The notes beneath the pieces were generated by a model. It was not told the DNA's origin. It did not search any database and saw only the letters and a list, made by a program, of their open reading frames with translations. From Bacteroidota bacterium (lineage in GTDB: Bacteria > Bacteroidota > Bacteroidia > JACCXN01), in contig JACCXN010000091.1 of NCBI GenBank assembly GCA_013696965.1, forward strand, positions 62,001-126,000: a stretch of 64,000 nucleotides of DNA, given 5' to 3'. Shown one piece after another: positions 1 through 9,899 of the stretch. Each line of letters opens with the position of its first letter. The stretch's first letter is position 1. The position numbers and the translations under genes were made by a program.

Positions 1-1020
1 TTTTGATAATCTTTTACTTCTGTAAATATCCCCATTGCCAAAACCTCCCCTTTTTTCACTAACAAAATAAAAATAACTCTCATCAGCACAAATGCTTGCA
101 GAACTTTCGAAATAGGAAGAATTTATTTCTTTTGCCATAGGTTTTGGAGCTGCCCAGACTTGCTTATTGTTTAATTTTGAAACATAAATATCGCCACTTC
201 CTGTTTCTCCCGGTACATTTCTATATACAAAAATTTGAGTGCCATCAGGTGAAATACTTAAGGCTGCATCATGAAAATCAGTATTTAATCTACCTGGAAC
301 AGGTTTTGCCTCAGACCAAGTATTAGAAGCATCATTCCAAGAAGAAATGAAAATATCCTCATAAAATTTCCCATCACCAGGATCAGTTCTGCCTCCAGTT
401 GTTTCTGGTCTTCTTGAAGTAAAAATCAAGGTTTTTCCATCACCAGATATGGAGGGTCCATAATCCTCAAAAGGTGAATTAATAAAGACCCCTGGATTGC
501 TTATTTTCACGTTAACAGGATTAGCCATTAATTTTTTAGCTGTTTTACACTGCTCTATAAATGTCAAAGCATCTTTATTTTCTTCCAGAATTTCTTTAGA
601 AGAATTCACGAATTCCTGTAATACCTCAATAGCCTTATCAATTTTCCCTGTTCTATGATATGCTTGTCCTAATATAAAATTCAAATTTTTATGAACCAAT
701 GAATTTTGAGCTTTTGAATTCTCTAAAAACTCAACGGTAGCAGCAAAATTGAGCAAAGCAAAGTAACATTCCCCCACTCTGAAATTTGCCATAGCATCAT
801 TCGGATAGGAGCTTTGCAACTCCCTGTAATTTTCTAAAGCAAGTTGATAATTCTCTGCCAAAAAATTATTTCTGGCTTGCTTGAGTTTAACTTGGTTGGA
901 TAGGCTGTTAAATCCTTTTTGGGAAGTTGTATCTTTTACGCTTATTATTGAAGCGTTTGAACACTCTGTTAACAGAATAATGGAAAATATTAAGAGAACT
1001 AAGTTTTTAATATAATTCAT
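1..1020 (-). CDS. TPR and PD40 (WD40-like propeller) lipoprotein, partial at window edge
   Basis: I translated this gene by hand from the ATG at 1020; 340 residues read open to the window edge, so the C-terminus is missing. It begins with a hydrophobic signal segment ending at Cys20 (LLTEC), a plausible though imperfect lipobox. Residues about 45-140 look like TPR helices (repeats such as NYQLALENYRELQ and AYHRTGKIDKAIEVLQ). From about 165 there are PD40 blades with the typical SISGDGKTLIFTSRR, SISPDGTQIFVYR and KRGGFGNGDIYRSKR motifs. TPR-PD40 proteins of Bacteroidota commonly end in a CarboxypepD_reg and an OmpA peptidoglycan-binding domain, as in PorE-type proteins; that end lies outside the window, so assignment stops at the domain level. 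Confidence 0.85.
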   Translation of the reverse strand, partial: MNYIKNLVLLIFSIILLTECSNASIISVKDTTSQKGFNSLSNQVKLKQARNNFLAENYQLALENYRELQSSYPNDAMANFRVGECYFALLNFAATVEFLENSKAQNSLVHKNLNFILGQAYHRTGKIDKAIEVLQEFVNSSKEILEENKDALTFIEQCKTAKKLMANPVNVKISNPGVFINSPFEDYGPSISGDGKTLIFTSRRPETTGGRTDPGDGKFYEDIFISSWNDASNTWSEAKPVPGRLNTDFHDAALSISPDGTQIFVYRNVPGETGSGDIYVSKLNNKQVWAAPKPMAKEINSSYFESSASICADESYFYFVSEKRGGFGNGDIYRSKRLSK

Positions 1021-1137
1021 TCCACGTTTTTTAAAGATGTTTTCATATGACATTTAACAAATTTAAAAATAACTAAAAATTATGATAGTTAATAATCCTT
1101 TTAATTATTAACAATATAATAAAGTTTTCAAGAAAAA

Positions 1138-1896
1138 TTAAAGCAGATTAATCTCAGAGGCTTTGTGTAAAAACAAGGCAAGTGCATCTTTTTTTTCTTT
1201 ATCAAATTCATATTTAATATGTTTTGTAAAGTATTCCAACAGATTATTGTTTTTTAAAGCATGCAAATTAGCCACATGCTCCAAATTTTCTAATCCATGT
1301 TTTAGAGCATGATTAAAATCACGGACAAAATCATCGGGAAGTTTTTTATTTGCAACCCAGCAAGCAAAAACAAAAGGCATGCCGGTTAAGATTTGCCATT
1401 GTTCCGACAAATCATATTCATATTTATATTTGCCATTCATTTCAAAGGCTCTGTCACCAATTACAACAGCAGCAGTGGTTTTGCTTATCAAATTTTCATA
1501 CCCATTTAAAGCGGGAATCCATTGAGGGTTAATATCCCATAGTTCTGATGCTAGTATTCTTGTTAACATAACAGAACTTTTTGATTGGTAATCTAAATAA
1601 ATCTGTTTAATTTCTTTTACAGGAACCTCACTGTATAACATTACTGTCTTTACTGGGCCATTTGCACCTATGCAAAATTCGCTTATTATATAGGATTCCT
1701 TTAACTTAGGAATAACTATCACAGGAACCAATCCAATGTCGACCTTTCCATTAATAAGTTTTTCCGCACATTGTGCTGGAAGATCCAGCTGTAATTCAAA
1801 ATCATGCTTTTTTAATTCTGGTGAATCCTGAATTCCATATATAAATGGCTTGGAATTAAGATAGGATACTACAGATATTTTAATTTTCGAAATCAT
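1138..1896 (-). CDS. mqnA: Chorismate dehydratase MqnA (futalosine menaquinone pathway)
   Basis: The protein is of the MqnA/MqnD periplasmic-binding-like fold, about 252 residues, close to the family's usual length. The N-terminal motif VSYLNSKPFIYGI and the later KLINGKVDIGLVPV are characteristic of MqnA, which dehydrates chorismate to 3-enolpyruvylbenzoate, the first step of futalosine-dependent menaquinone synthesis. A GTG nine bases upstream (1905) is in frame, but the ATG at 1896 puts the start next to the conserved ISKIKISVVSYLN block. It is divergent from purB with about 97 bp between them. No other mqn gene is in the window. MqnD is the main alternative, but the YLNSKPF motif fits MqnA better. 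Confidence 0.9.
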   Translation of the reverse strand: MISKIKISVVSYLNSKPFIYGIQDSPELKKHDFELQLDLPAQCAEKLINGKVDIGLVPVIVIPKLKESYIISEFCIGANGPVKTVMLYSEVPVKEIKQIYLDYQSKSSVMLTRILASELWDINPQWIPALNGYENLISKTTAAVVIGDRAFEMNGKYKYEYDLSEQWQILTGMPFVFACWVANKKLPDDFVRDFNHALKHGLENLEHVANLHALKNNNLLEYFTKHIKYEFDKEKKDALALFLHKASEINLL

Positions 1897-1993
1897 TGCT
1901 TGCACTCATTAATGTGGGTATGGAATACAAATTTATCAATATAATCTCAAACAATTTGTAAATTCGTTGCCCTAAAAGAATAAACATTTTAAA

Positions 1994-3337
1994 ATGAAAC
2001 TATCCCAACTCACTGCAATATCACCTGTTGATGGCAGATATAGAAAATCCACCGAACAACTTGCCGACTTTTTTTCTGAATCAGCATTGATAAAATACCG
2101 TCTTTTAATCGAGGTTGAATATTTTATTTCTCTATGTAAACTGCCATTGCCACAATTAAAATCCGTTAAGCATGAGGTTTTTGAAAAGTTAAGGCTGATT
2201 TATACAGATTTCACTTTAGAAGATGCACAAAAAGTTAAGGACACAGAAAGTATCACCAACCATGATGTAAAAGCTGTTGAATATTTTTTGAAAGATAAAT
2301 TTGAACAACTTGGTTTGGGTGAATCAATTGAATTCATCCATTTTGGATTAACTTCCCAGGATATTAACAATACAGCAATTCCTTATTCAATAAAGGAAGC
2401 CCTGGAAAAATGTTTTTATCCTGTTTTAGAAGAAACAATTTCAAAAATAAAAGAATTTGCAATTCAGTGGAAAGAAATACCAATGCTGGCCAAAACACAT
2501 GGACAACCTGCCTCACCTACCAAGCTTGGTAAGGAATTAATGGTATTTGTGGAAAGGCTTGAAAAGCAAAAATCACAATTAAAAGCAGTACCAATGTCAG
2601 CTAAATTCGGTGGTGCAACAGGTAATCTTAATGCACATTTTGTAGCCTATCCTAAAACAGATTGGGTAAGCTTTGCCAATGATTTTGTAAATCATACTCT
2701 TGGCCTTGATCGCTCCCAATATACAACCCAAATTGAGCATTATGATAATATTGCTGCACTTTGCGATGCAATTAAAAGAATCAATACTATTCTAATTGAT
2801 CTTAACAGGGACATGTGGATGTACATTTCAATGAATTATTTTAAACAACAAATAAAAGCAGGTGAAATTGGATCTTCAGCAATGCCGCATAAAGTAAATC
2901 CAATTGACTTTGAAAATTCAGAAGGAAACGCAGGAATTGCAAATGCTTTATTTGAGCATTTTTCCGCCAAATTACCTGTATCCAGGTTACAAAGAGATTT
3001 AACTGATTCTACAGTTTTAAGAAATATTGGGCTTCCCTTTGCCCATACGCTCATCACTCTTATATCCTTAAATAAGGGCTTAAGTAAAATAATACTCAAT
3101 GAACAAGCATTGCATGATGATTTGGATGCAAATTGGGCTGTGGTAGCTGAGGCTATACAAACTGTTTTAAGAAGAGAGGGCTATCCTAAACCTTATGAAA
3201 AACTAAAGGATTTAACACGTATTAATACCCAAATAAATAAAGAGGCTATTCAAAGCTTTATTTCTACTCTTGATGTAAAGGATGAAATAAAAGAGGAGCT
3301 AATGAAAATATCTCCTTTTAATTATACCGGGGTTTAA
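1994..3337 (+). CDS. purB: Adenylosuccinate lyase
   Basis: This 447-residue protein belongs to the fumarase/aspartase superfamily. It shows the superfamily signature SSAMPHKVNPIDFEN near residue 295, and the catalytic-His segment KTHGQPASPTKLGKE near residue 168. PurB cleaves SAICAR to AICAR and adenylosuccinate to AMP in purine synthesis, releasing fumarate in the cytoplasm. The N-terminal LTAISPVDGRYR is typical of the E. coli-type PurB, as opposed to the shorter B. subtilis type. It ends 66 bp before the convergent lutA-like gene; no clear terminator hairpin was seen between them. Confidence 0.96.
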   Translation: MKLSQLTAISPVDGRYRKSTEQLADFFSESALIKYRLLIEVEYFISLCKLPLPQLKSVKHEVFEKLRLIYTDFTLEDAQKVKDTESITNHDVKAVEYFLKDKFEQLGLGESIEFIHFGLTSQDINNTAIPYSIKEALEKCFYPVLEETISKIKEFAIQWKEIPMLAKTHGQPASPTKLGKELMVFVERLEKQKSQLKAVPMSAKFGGATGNLNAHFVAYPKTDWVSFANDFVNHTLGLDRSQYTTQIEHYDNIAALCDAIKRINTILIDLNRDMWMYISMNYFKQQIKAGEIGSSAMPHKVNPIDFENSEGNAGIANALFEHFSAKLPVSRLQRDLTDSTVLRNIGLPFAHTLITLISLNKGLSKIILNEQALHDDLDANWAVVAEAIQTVLRREGYPKPYEKLKDLTRINTQINKEAIQSFISTLDVKDEIKEELMKISPFNYTGV

Positions 3338-3403
3338 TTTTCTTAAAAAACAACAGGACACATAAAAGGAACAAAAACAATCTTCTTTTTATTCAAATAA
3401 GGA

Positions 3404-4126
3404 TTACTCAATGCCCGAAGCAAGCACATCAACTAGATGCATAATCTTGATTTGATGATTTTCTTTTTGGAGATAAGTATCCAAGTGCATCAGACAGGAC
3501 ATATCAGTGGAAACAATATATTTTGCACCTGTTGCAACTGCATTGTCAACTTTTTGCTGAGCCATACCAATTGAAATAGATTCAAATTTTGCAGCAAAGG
3601 TACCACCAAAACCGCAACATGTTTCTACATCATGCATTTCAATTAATTCAAGGCCTTTCACTTTTTCCAACAAAACCCTTGGCTCTCTTTTAATGCCATA
3701 TTCTCTTAGTGCTGCGCAGGAATCATGGTAGGTGGCTATTCCATCCAGTTTTGCACCCAAATCAGTAATTTTAAGAATGTTTACTAAAAAATCGCTGAAT
3801 TCGAAAAGGTTCTTCTTCACTTGTTTGTATTCATTGTGCAGGGATGAATTGTGAAACATTTCTCCGTAATAGTTTTTAACCATGCCTGCGCATGAGGCCG
3901 AAGGAGTAATGATGTACCTGTCTTCGGGAAATTCTTTAATGAACTTTTCTCCCACCTCTTTGCAATGATCCCAATAACCCGCATTAAAAGCGGGTTGGCC
4001 GCAACAGGTTTGTTCAACATTGTAATTTACCTTACAGCCTACATGCTCAAGAATTTTGACCATATTAAGGGCTGTTCCTGGGTAAATCTGATCCATAAAA
4101 CAGGGAATAAAAATATCTACAATCAT
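3404..4126 (-). CDS. lutA: LutA/YkgE-type (Fe-S)-binding protein, CCG domains
   Basis: The 240-residue protein carries two cysteine-rich CCG domains: Cys9 in the IPCFMD segment with Cys41-Cys42 in TCCGQPAFNAG, and a second TCCGFGGTFA near residue 168. This is the composition of LutA/LldE, the heterodisulfide-reductase-like subunit of the LutABC L-lactate oxidation complex. LutB and LutC are not adjacent, so a role in lactate use is inferred from family only, and another CCG-domain redox role is possible. It lies 7 bp downstream of the UMF1-family transporter on the same strand and is probably co-transcribed with it. Confidence 0.85.
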   Translation of the reverse strand: MIVDIFIPCFMDQIYPGTALNMVKILEHVGCKVNYNVEQTCCGQPAFNAGYWDHCKEVGEKFIKEFPEDRYIITPSASCAGMVKNYYGEMFHNSSLHNEYKQVKKNLFEFSDFLVNILKITDLGAKLDGIATYHDSCAALREYGIKREPRVLLEKVKGLELIEMHDVETCCGFGGTFAAKFESISIGMAQQKVDNAVATGAKYIVSTDMSCLMHLDTYLQKENHQIKIMHLVDVLASGIE

Positions 4127-4133
4127 AGGAAAA

Positions 4134-5462
4134 CTAGTGTTTAACGGCTTTTACTCCGGGTATGCGAAGTAACAAAATAAAACCAACAACAAAAAATACA
4201 ATCAGGGCCAAAACTGAATTTCGCATGCTTCCTGTTATCCCTTCTATTAAACCAAAGGAAAACATACCGATAACAATACCAATTTTTTCAAGAATTTCAT
4301 AAAAACTAAAATAGGAAGCATGATCAATTGTTTCAGGAAGCATTTTTGCATATGTTGAACGTGAAAGAGACTGAATTCCTCCCATAACAAGCCCAACGGT
4401 GACTGCAACAATATAAAAATCAACAGAAGTATAAACAAAATAATAAGTTCCTGCACATATTAATATCCAAATAAAAACCGCAGTACTTAAGGCTTTAATA
4501 TTTCCTATTTTTGAAGAAAGCCAGGAAAAAAAATAAGCCCCACCAATGCCTATAAACTGAATTATCAAAACACTTATAATAAGACTGCTTGTCTGCATAT
4601 TAATAACTTTGCTTGCAAATAAAACTGCCATTAACATTACAGTCTGTACTCCCATGCTATAAACAAAAAAAGAACCAAGAAAAGTTTTAAGTGCTTTATT
4701 TTGCTTCAATTCAAGCCATACCCTGTAAAGTTCCTTAATACCTTGAAATACAAGGTTCCCCTTTGGTTTTTTATTGTAAATATTGTCGGGCAACCTGCTA
4801 AAAGTGATCTGGCTGAAGCCTATCCACCATATAGCTACAGATAAAAATGCCAAACGGGTAGGCTCTCCCGCATTATTAAATCCAAAAAAATCATAGTTCA
4901 TGATTACCATTAGATTTAGTATCAATAATATTGAGCTTCCAAGATAGCCAAGTGAGTACCCTTTGGCACTTAAACGGTCGTGTTCAATTCTCGGAGCTAT
5001 TTCTGGAAGAAAGGCATTGTAAAACACGAGACTCCCCCAAAAGCCAATACTTGCAAAAAATACAGAAAGCATACTAAGTTCCAGATTTTCTATATTAAAG
5101 AAGTACAAAGAGGCACAAGAAAAAGCACCCAGATAACAATAAAAACGCATAAACATTTTTTTACTGCCCGTATAATCTGCAATGCCCGATAGAAAAGGGG
5201 AGCTAAAAGAAACCACAAGAAAGGATAATGCAATTACATAAGAATAAAGTTCGGTATTAATAAAGGATGTGCCAAAGAATTGAACGGAATCAGAAACAAC
5301 ATTTCCATCAATTTTAGAGGATGTTAAATTTTCATAAAAAATGGGAAAAACTGCTGTAGTAATTACAAGGGGATACACGGAGTTGGCCCAGTCATAAAAA
5401 GCCCATGCATTTGTTAACCTATTCTTACTTTTAATAGACCTTTGTATTGTGGTGGCTTGCAT
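4134..5462 (-). CDS. MFS transporter, UMF1 (Atg22-like) family
   Basis: A 442-residue integral membrane protein with about 11-12 hydrophobic segments. The N-terminal motif NAWAFYDWANSVYPLVITTAVFP, given here in part (AFYDWANSVYPLVI), is the hallmark of the UMF1 family related to the yeast vacuolar amino-acid effluxer Atg22. The middle motif GGIQSLSRSTYAKMLPE is also typical. Substrate is unknown in bacteria; efflux of amino acids or other small metabolites is inferred from the yeast relative. It is followed after 7 bp by the lutA-like gene, which might hint at an organic-acid link but does not establish one. Confidence 0.88.
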   Translation of the reverse strand: MQATTIQRSIKSKNRLTNAWAFYDWANSVYPLVITTAVFPIFYENLTSSKIDGNVVSDSVQFFGTSFINTELYSYVIALSFLVVSFSSPFLSGIADYTGSKKMFMRFYCYLGAFSCASLYFFNIENLELSMLSVFFASIGFWGSLVFYNAFLPEIAPRIEHDRLSAKGYSLGYLGSSILLILNLMVIMNYDFFGFNNAGEPTRLAFLSVAIWWIGFSQITFSRLPDNIYNKKPKGNLVFQGIKELYRVWLELKQNKALKTFLGSFFVYSMGVQTVMLMAVLFASKVINMQTSSLIISVLIIQFIGIGGAYFFSWLSSKIGNIKALSTAVFIWILICAGTYYFVYTSVDFYIVAVTVGLVMGGIQSLSRSTYAKMLPETIDHASYFSFYEILEKIGIVIGMFSFGLIEGITGSMRNSVLALIVFFVVGFILLLRIPGVKAVKH

Positions 5463-5520
5463 TTAGGGGATTATGTACTTAATTAATACAAAGGGTATTG
5501 ATATAAATTGGAAGATTAAA

Positions 5521-6654
5521 TTATTCAATAATCACAGAGAAATCTACTTTTCTGCTTCTTGAAGCATCGACAACCCTGCCTGGCATTTTTGTAATTGTTC
5601 CACTAGAAGAAATTATTCTATCCTTTCTGATTCCATTCTTAACCAAATGCTCTGCTATTTTATTAGCCCTTTGTTCCCCGATAGTTGAATTTGCTGTTAA
5701 TTCTGCATCATCACCATAACCAGTAATTTCTAAAACAAAATCATTGTTTTGATTCATTAATTTAATCAATACATTTAAATCAGCAAGGGCTGAAGTTGGA
5801 AAATCGATTTTGCCTGTTTCAAAATAAACATTTTTGGATTCAATTAAATCCTCTGGATGCAACCTTTCCTCATTTTCTCCGGTAACTTTGCTATAAACAA
5901 TATTTACCGTGTTTGCTCCATGCGTTTTTTTAAAACAATCACAAGCATAATTCACATCTTGTTCAATAACCGATACATCATCAATAAAATAATACCCGTA
6001 TTCATTTTGAGCACCAACCATTTTTGGTTTTTTTAATCTCCCCACCTTTAATTGCTTGTCAGTGGAAAAATTGCCAATGGTAATAAATTTCTCCCCTCCT
6101 TTTGCTTTCATTTCCCCGCAAACAATTTCCCACTCCGCTTGATTTCCCAAAACCCTTCCGGATTTATTTACAACTTGGGGAACAACACCAATAGGATCCA
6201 TATTTTGGTAAGAAAATTCTTTTTCTGATAAATATGCTCCAACCAGATCAACAGAATATTTTGAAAAATCAGCAACATTTACAAAAAATTCAATACAGTA
6301 AACTTTTCCTGAATCAAGCTCTTCCATTAACTCAACCTGAATATATTCTCTTAAGTCCTGATTTTTTTTATCATAAAGTATAGCACCGGCATAATTATTT
6401 CCGGTGCGCGCAACCTGATAACCCAGTTTGTTTTTTGGTGAACTAATATCATCGGATTTTGAACCTGTCCAAAAAATTTCCGCTGTACCTAATGTTGGGC
6501 TTTTCCAGGGAGCGGCTTTATCAATTTCACCTATTTTTTTAGGTTTGCCATTAAGGTCCTCAAAACTTGGATTTGGAACAAGATTATCTTGTCCAAATAA
6601 AAAGTAAGCTTGTGAAACCAGAAAAAAACTGATTATTTGTTTTAAATTTTTCAA
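5521..6654 (-). CDS. OmpA-family C-terminal domain envelope protein
   Basis: The 377-residue protein starts with a Sec signal peptide (residues 1-21, ending near YFLFGQ). Residues about 25-240 form an N-terminal region opening with NLVPNPSFED, a motif frequent at the start of carbohydrate-binding-like jelly-roll domains in Bacteroidota. Residues about 265-377 form an OmpA/MotB peptidoglycan-binding domain: an YFETGK start, ITGYGDDAE in place of the more common ITGHTD, and the GEQRANKIAEHLVKNGI helix. It probably links the outer envelope to peptidoglycan. It is 10 bp downstream of hemE on the same strand, probably a chance operon partner. Confidence 0.85.
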   Translation of the reverse strand: MKNLKQIISFFLVSQAYFLFGQDNLVPNPSFEDLNGKPKKIGEIDKAAPWKSPTLGTAEIFWTGSKSDDISSPKNKLGYQVARTGNNYAGAILYDKKNQDLREYIQVELMEELDSGKVYCIEFFVNVADFSKYSVDLVGAYLSEKEFSYQNMDPIGVVPQVVNKSGRVLGNQAEWEIVCGEMKAKGGEKFITIGNFSTDKQLKVGRLKKPKMVGAQNEYGYYFIDDVSVIEQDVNYACDCFKKTHGANTVNIVYSKVTGENEERLHPEDLIESKNVYFETGKIDFPTSALADLNVLIKLMNQNNDFVLEITGYGDDAELTANSTIGEQRANKIAEHLVKNGIRKDRIISSSGTITKMPGRVVDASRSRKVDFSVIIE

Positions 6655-6664
6655 CTTTCTATCA

Positions 6665-7693
6665 TTAATAATGATAATCTTTCACTGCATTAATAAAGCA
6701 TTTCACCTTTTCAGGTTCAATATCAGGATAAAGTCCATGGCCTAAATTAGCTATATGTTTTGTTTTACCAAAACGTTTAAGCATTTTTTTAGTTTCATTT
6801 TCAATAACATGAAAATCTGCATATAGAACGCAAGGATCCAGATTTCCTTGTAAAGTTTTATCCGGGCCAATAAGTTCTCTTGATTCCACCGGATCCATAT
6901 TCCAATCAAGTCCTATTGTTTGACAATTTAAATCCCCCATTTGCTTTCGTGCAAAATAGGCTCCTTTTGCAAAAACAGTTACAGGAACCTCATGTATGGA
7001 ATCACAAATTTTACTTATATAAGGTAAGGCAAAGGTATTATATTGGTCAGGGCTTAAAATTCCTGCCCATGAATCAAATATTTGTACCATGTCTGCACCG
7101 GCTTTGATTTGGGCTTTTAAATATCCAATAGTGCTTTGTGTAATTTTTTCAAGCAATAAATGTGCTATTTCTGGTTGTGTATAAAGAAACTTTTTTGCTT
7201 TTGAAAATGTTTTTGATCCTTGTCCTTCTGTCATATATGAAAAAATAGTCCAGGGAGCACCGGCAAAACCTATTAAAGGAACTCTTTGATTGAGTTCTTT
7301 CTTTGTCATTCTGATTGCATCCAATACATACTTTAAGTCAACATCTGGTGTTACAATTTTAAGCTTGTTTATATCTTCCAGGCTATTAATTGTATTTTCA
7401 AACCAAGGTCCTTTAGCCTCAATCATTTCATAGGGTAGTCCCATAGCTTCAGGAATAACGAGTATATCTGAAAAAATTATGGCCGCATCAACTTCAAGAA
7501 TATCTACAGGCTGAATGGTTACCTCACATGCAAATTCAGGGTTTTTAACCAGATCTATAAATCCACCCATTTTCTTTCGTACTTCACGGTACTCAGGCAA
7601 AATTCTACCAGCTTGACGCATAAGCCAAACAGGAGTTCGTTCGACCTGTTCTCCCCTTGCAGCTCTTAATATTAAATCATTTTTAAATTCCAT
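6665..7693 (-). CDS. hemE: Uroporphyrinogen decarboxylase
   Basis: The 342-residue length and the N-terminal signature [20 protein letters not shown] identify HemE, which decarboxylates the four acetate side chains of uroporphyrinogen III to coproporphyrinogen III in heme synthesis. The second family signature, [16 protein letters not shown], is near residue 140. Catalytic-site Arg and Asp residues are present ([18 protein letters not shown]). Heme made by this pathway feeds the Ccm system encoded later in the window. The start is well placed, 319 bp from the divergent HU gene. Confidence 0.96.
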   Translation of the reverse strand: MEFKNDLILRAARGEQVERTPVWLMRQAGRILPEYREVRKKMGGFIDLVKNPEFACEVTIQPVDILEVDAAIIFSDILVIPEAMGLPYEMIEAKGPWFENTINSLEDINKLKIVTPDVDLKYVLDAIRMTKKELNQRVPLIGFAGAPWTIFSYMTEGQGSKTFSKAKKFLYTQPEIAHLLLEKITQSTIGYLKAQIKAGADMVQIFDSWAGILSPDQYNTFALPYISKICDSIHEVPVTVFAKGAYFARKQMGDLNCQTIGLDWNMDPVESRELIGPDKTLQGNLDPCVLYADFHVIENETKKMLKRFGKTKHIANLGHGLYPDIEPEKVKCFINAVKDYHY

Positions 7694-8012
7694 CTTATTT
7701 CACTCTATTGTTATTTAGGATTTTTACCCTTCTGATTTTTTACATCACAAAAATAGAGATTTATTGTTGTTTATGATTTATCTGGAATTAAAACTGTAAA
7801 AAAATTCATCGAACAGACATATTTAACCTGCATTTATAAGGGTTAACGGTTTATAAAATGAGCAAAAAGGCAGGTTTTAGGCAAAAGTTATTAACAAAAA
7901 GGTTCTTTTTAAACAAAAATGTACTTTTTTCCCTCTAAAAGTTGCGCAATAAAAGAGATTGATATAAATTCGTTACAGAAAAATCATTGTTTAACCCTTT
8001 AAAATTAAAAAA
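7694..8012. other. Divergent intergenic region between hemE and the HU gene
   Basis: This 319-bp gap holds the promoters of hemE (leftwards) and the HU gene (rightwards). It is very AT-rich with several A and T runs. I see no ORF, riboswitch or strong hairpin in it. A candidate HU promoter is listed separately. Confidence 0.6.
7942..7972 (+). promoter_or_regulatory. Candidate promoter of the HU gene
   Basis: TTG at 7942-7944 and TAAATTCG at 7965-7972 are separated by 20 bp. This approximates the Bacteroidota -33 TTTG / -7 TAnnTTTG pattern, with one mismatch in the -7 element. Transcription would start near 7979, about 35 bp before the ATG at 8013. Confidence 0.35.
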
Positions 8013-8285
8013 ATGAACAAAGCAGAATTAGTTGAAGCAATTGCTACTGAAGCAAAAATGACTAAAGCAGATGCTCAAAGAGCACTTGAGGCATTTGTAA
8101 ATGCTACTACCAAAGCTCTTAAAAAAGGAGACAGAGTAGCTTTAGTTGGATTCGGATCTTTCTCTGTAGCTAAAAGAGCTGCGAGAACAGGAAGAAATCC
8201 TCAAACTGGTAAAGAAATTAAAATTGCTGCTAAAAAAGTAGCTAAATTTAAGCCAGGATCTGAGTTAGCAGGAAAAGTTAAATAA
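8013..8285 (+). CDS. HU-family DNA-binding protein
   Basis: A 90-residue HU/IHF protein. The sequence [22 protein letters not shown] forms the dimerisation helices, [21 protein letters not shown] is the beta-arm signature, and the end [16 protein letters not shown] is standard. HU binds and bends DNA non-specifically as a dimer in the nucleoid. It is a single-gene unit closed by a strong terminator. Codons are regular and translation is expected to be high. Whether it is the only HU copy in the genome cannot be seen here. Confidence 0.97.
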   Translation: MNKAELVEAIATEAKMTKADAQRALEAFVNATTKALKKGDRVALVGFGSFSVAKRAARTGRNPQTGKEIKIAAKKVAKFKPGSELAGKVK

Positions 8286-8294
8286 GCTTTACTT

Positions 8295-8350
8295 TAACTG
8301 AAAAAAAAGAGGCTGACCCAAAAGGGTCAGCCTCTTTTTTTTTCAGTTAA
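8295..8350. terminator. Long bidirectional intrinsic terminator between the HU gene and nnrDE
   Basis: A near-perfect palindrome: the left arm (8295-8319) and right arm (8324-8350) pair through the core GAGGCTGACCC / GGGTCAGCCTC, with loop AAAA. Flanking A and T runs give a U tract in either direction. It would end both the HU transcript and the convergent nnrDE transcript. Confidence 0.92.
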
Positions 8351-8369
8351 AAGCCAATACAACATTTAC

Positions 8370-9899
8370 TCAAACAGCGGGTTTATAACTACTCAAAGCA
8401 AGAAATGCCTTTGGCAAATACTTAATGATATCAGATGCTATTAATGCATCCTCTCCTAATTCCTCTTTTGCAAAGTCACCAGAGAGGCCATGCAAATAAA
8501 CACCAAATATACTCGCTTGTAAAACACCATATCCCTGGGCTATTAGCCCAGTTAAAATTCCTGTTAAAACATCTCCTGAACCTGCAGTTGCCATGCCTGG
8601 GTTTCCTGTAGAATTAAACCAAACAGTACCATCAGCAAATGCTATAGCAGTATTAGCTCCCTTAAGAACTAAAACTAAATTGTTTTTTTTGGCAAACTCT
8701 CTTACTAAAGCAAGCCTTTGAAAACTATTTGAAGTTTTCCCTGCTAATCGCTCAAACTCTTTGAGATGGGGAGTTAGAATTGTTGAAGGTGGTAAAAAAG
8801 AAAGCCATGTTTTATTTTCTGAAAGTATATTTAACGCATCGGCATCAAGCACAAGGGGAGATGTGGAATTTTGCAAAAGCGCTTTAATTACTACTGCCGT
8901 TATTTTTTCCGTACCAATTCCAGGCCCTGCACCTATGGCTGTATATTTTTCAATTGCAAAGCATTCTGAAATTGTTTTTTCATTTATGTCACTGTGTACC
9001 ATTGACTCGGGTACAGTAGTTTGTAATATTGAATAACCAGAACCTGGTATATGAGTGGTAAGTAATCCGGTTCCGCTTCTTAAACATGCTTTGGCAGCCA
9101 GCACTGCTGCGCCCATTTTCCCATATGATCCGGCAATCAGCAATGCATGACCAAAAATTCCTTTATGAGAAAATACATCTCTTCTTTTATATAATGATGC
9201 TGCTGTTTTAAAATCAATGTAATTATAGGGTGATGAAAGTTTTTCAATATACCCTTCATCCAAACCAATATTTAATACCTTCCACTTGCCTACATAAACC
9301 GAATTTTCAGAAAACATAAAAGCCAATTTTGGAACCTGAAAGGTTAATGTTATGCTTGCCCGGATAATATTGTGAGTATTATTAGAGGAATTATCCTCAT
9401 CAAACAATCCTGAAGGAAGATCAATAGAAACAACTGGAATTCCTTTTTCCGAAACTAAATTTAAATGGTGTATTGTTTTGGCATATTCGCCCTGCACTTC
9501 ACGGTTAAGACCAATGCCGAAAACTGCGTCTATTATAACTGAATTTCCCTTTATGAACGGTAATCCTTTTTCAGATAAACGAATAACATCAATACCATAA
9601 TTCTTCAATTTTTTCTTGTTGATTAAATATCCTTCGGATTCATTTGAAGAAAAATCTGCCAAAAAAACTTTTACATCATAACCTCGCTCATAGAGTTGCC
9701 TTGAAATTGCCAGACCATCTCCACCATTATTACCCTGGCCACAAAAAACAAAAAACAACTTTGTTTTATCAAACATGGAACTAATTTCATCGGTACAAGC
9801 CATTGCCGCTCTTTCCATTAAATCTATCGAATCAATGGGTTCGTTTGCTATTGTGTGAGCATCAACATCCCGAATTTGTTGGGCGTTAAGTATTTTCAT
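8370..9899 (-). CDS. nnr: Bifunctional NAD(P)HX epimerase / ADP-dependent NAD(P)HX dehydratase
   Basis: A 509-residue fusion of two repair enzymes for hydrated NAD(P)H. Residues 1-215 are the YjeF_N epimerase domain with the GQGNNGGDGLAI motif near residue 53. Residues about 230-500 are the ribokinase-like dehydratase domain with the nucleotide-binding GMATAGSGDVLTGILTG motif near residue 440. The order epimerase then dehydratase is the usual bacterial Nnr arrangement and the length is normal. It acts in the cytoplasm. It stands alone on its strand, sharing the terminator with the HU gene. Confidence 0.95.
   Translation of the reverse strand: MKILNAQQIRDVDAHTIANEPIDSIDLMERAAMACTDEISSMFDKTKLFFVFCGQGNNGGDGLAISRQLYERGYDVKVFLADFSSNESEGYLINKKKLKNYGIDVIRLSEKGLPFIKGNSVIIDAVFGIGLNREVQGEYAKTIHHLNLVSEKGIPVVSIDLPSGLFDEDNSSNNTHNIIRASITLTFQVPKLAFMFSENSVYVGKWKVLNIGLDEGYIEKLSSPYNYIDFKTAASLYKRRDVFSHKGIFGHALLIAGSYGKMGAAVLAAKACLRSGTGLLTTHIPGSGYSILQTTVPESMVHSDINEKTISECFAIEKYTAIGAGPGIGTEKITAVVIKALLQNSTSPLVLDADALNILSENKTWLSFLPPSTILTPHLKEFERLAGKTSNSFQRLALVREFAKKNNLVLVLKGANTAIAFADGTVWFNSTGNPGMATAGSGDVLTGILTGLIAQGYGVLQASIFGVYLHGLSGDFAKEELGEDALIASDIIKYLPKAFLALSSYKPAV

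Noticed and set aside
144-326. 60-codon plus-strand ORF at the window start
   Set aside because: It is antisense to the hand-translated TPR/PD40 gene, whose motifs are clear.
8761-9036. 91-codon plus-strand ORF
   Set aside because: It is fully inside nnrDE on the opposite strand and has no independent support.
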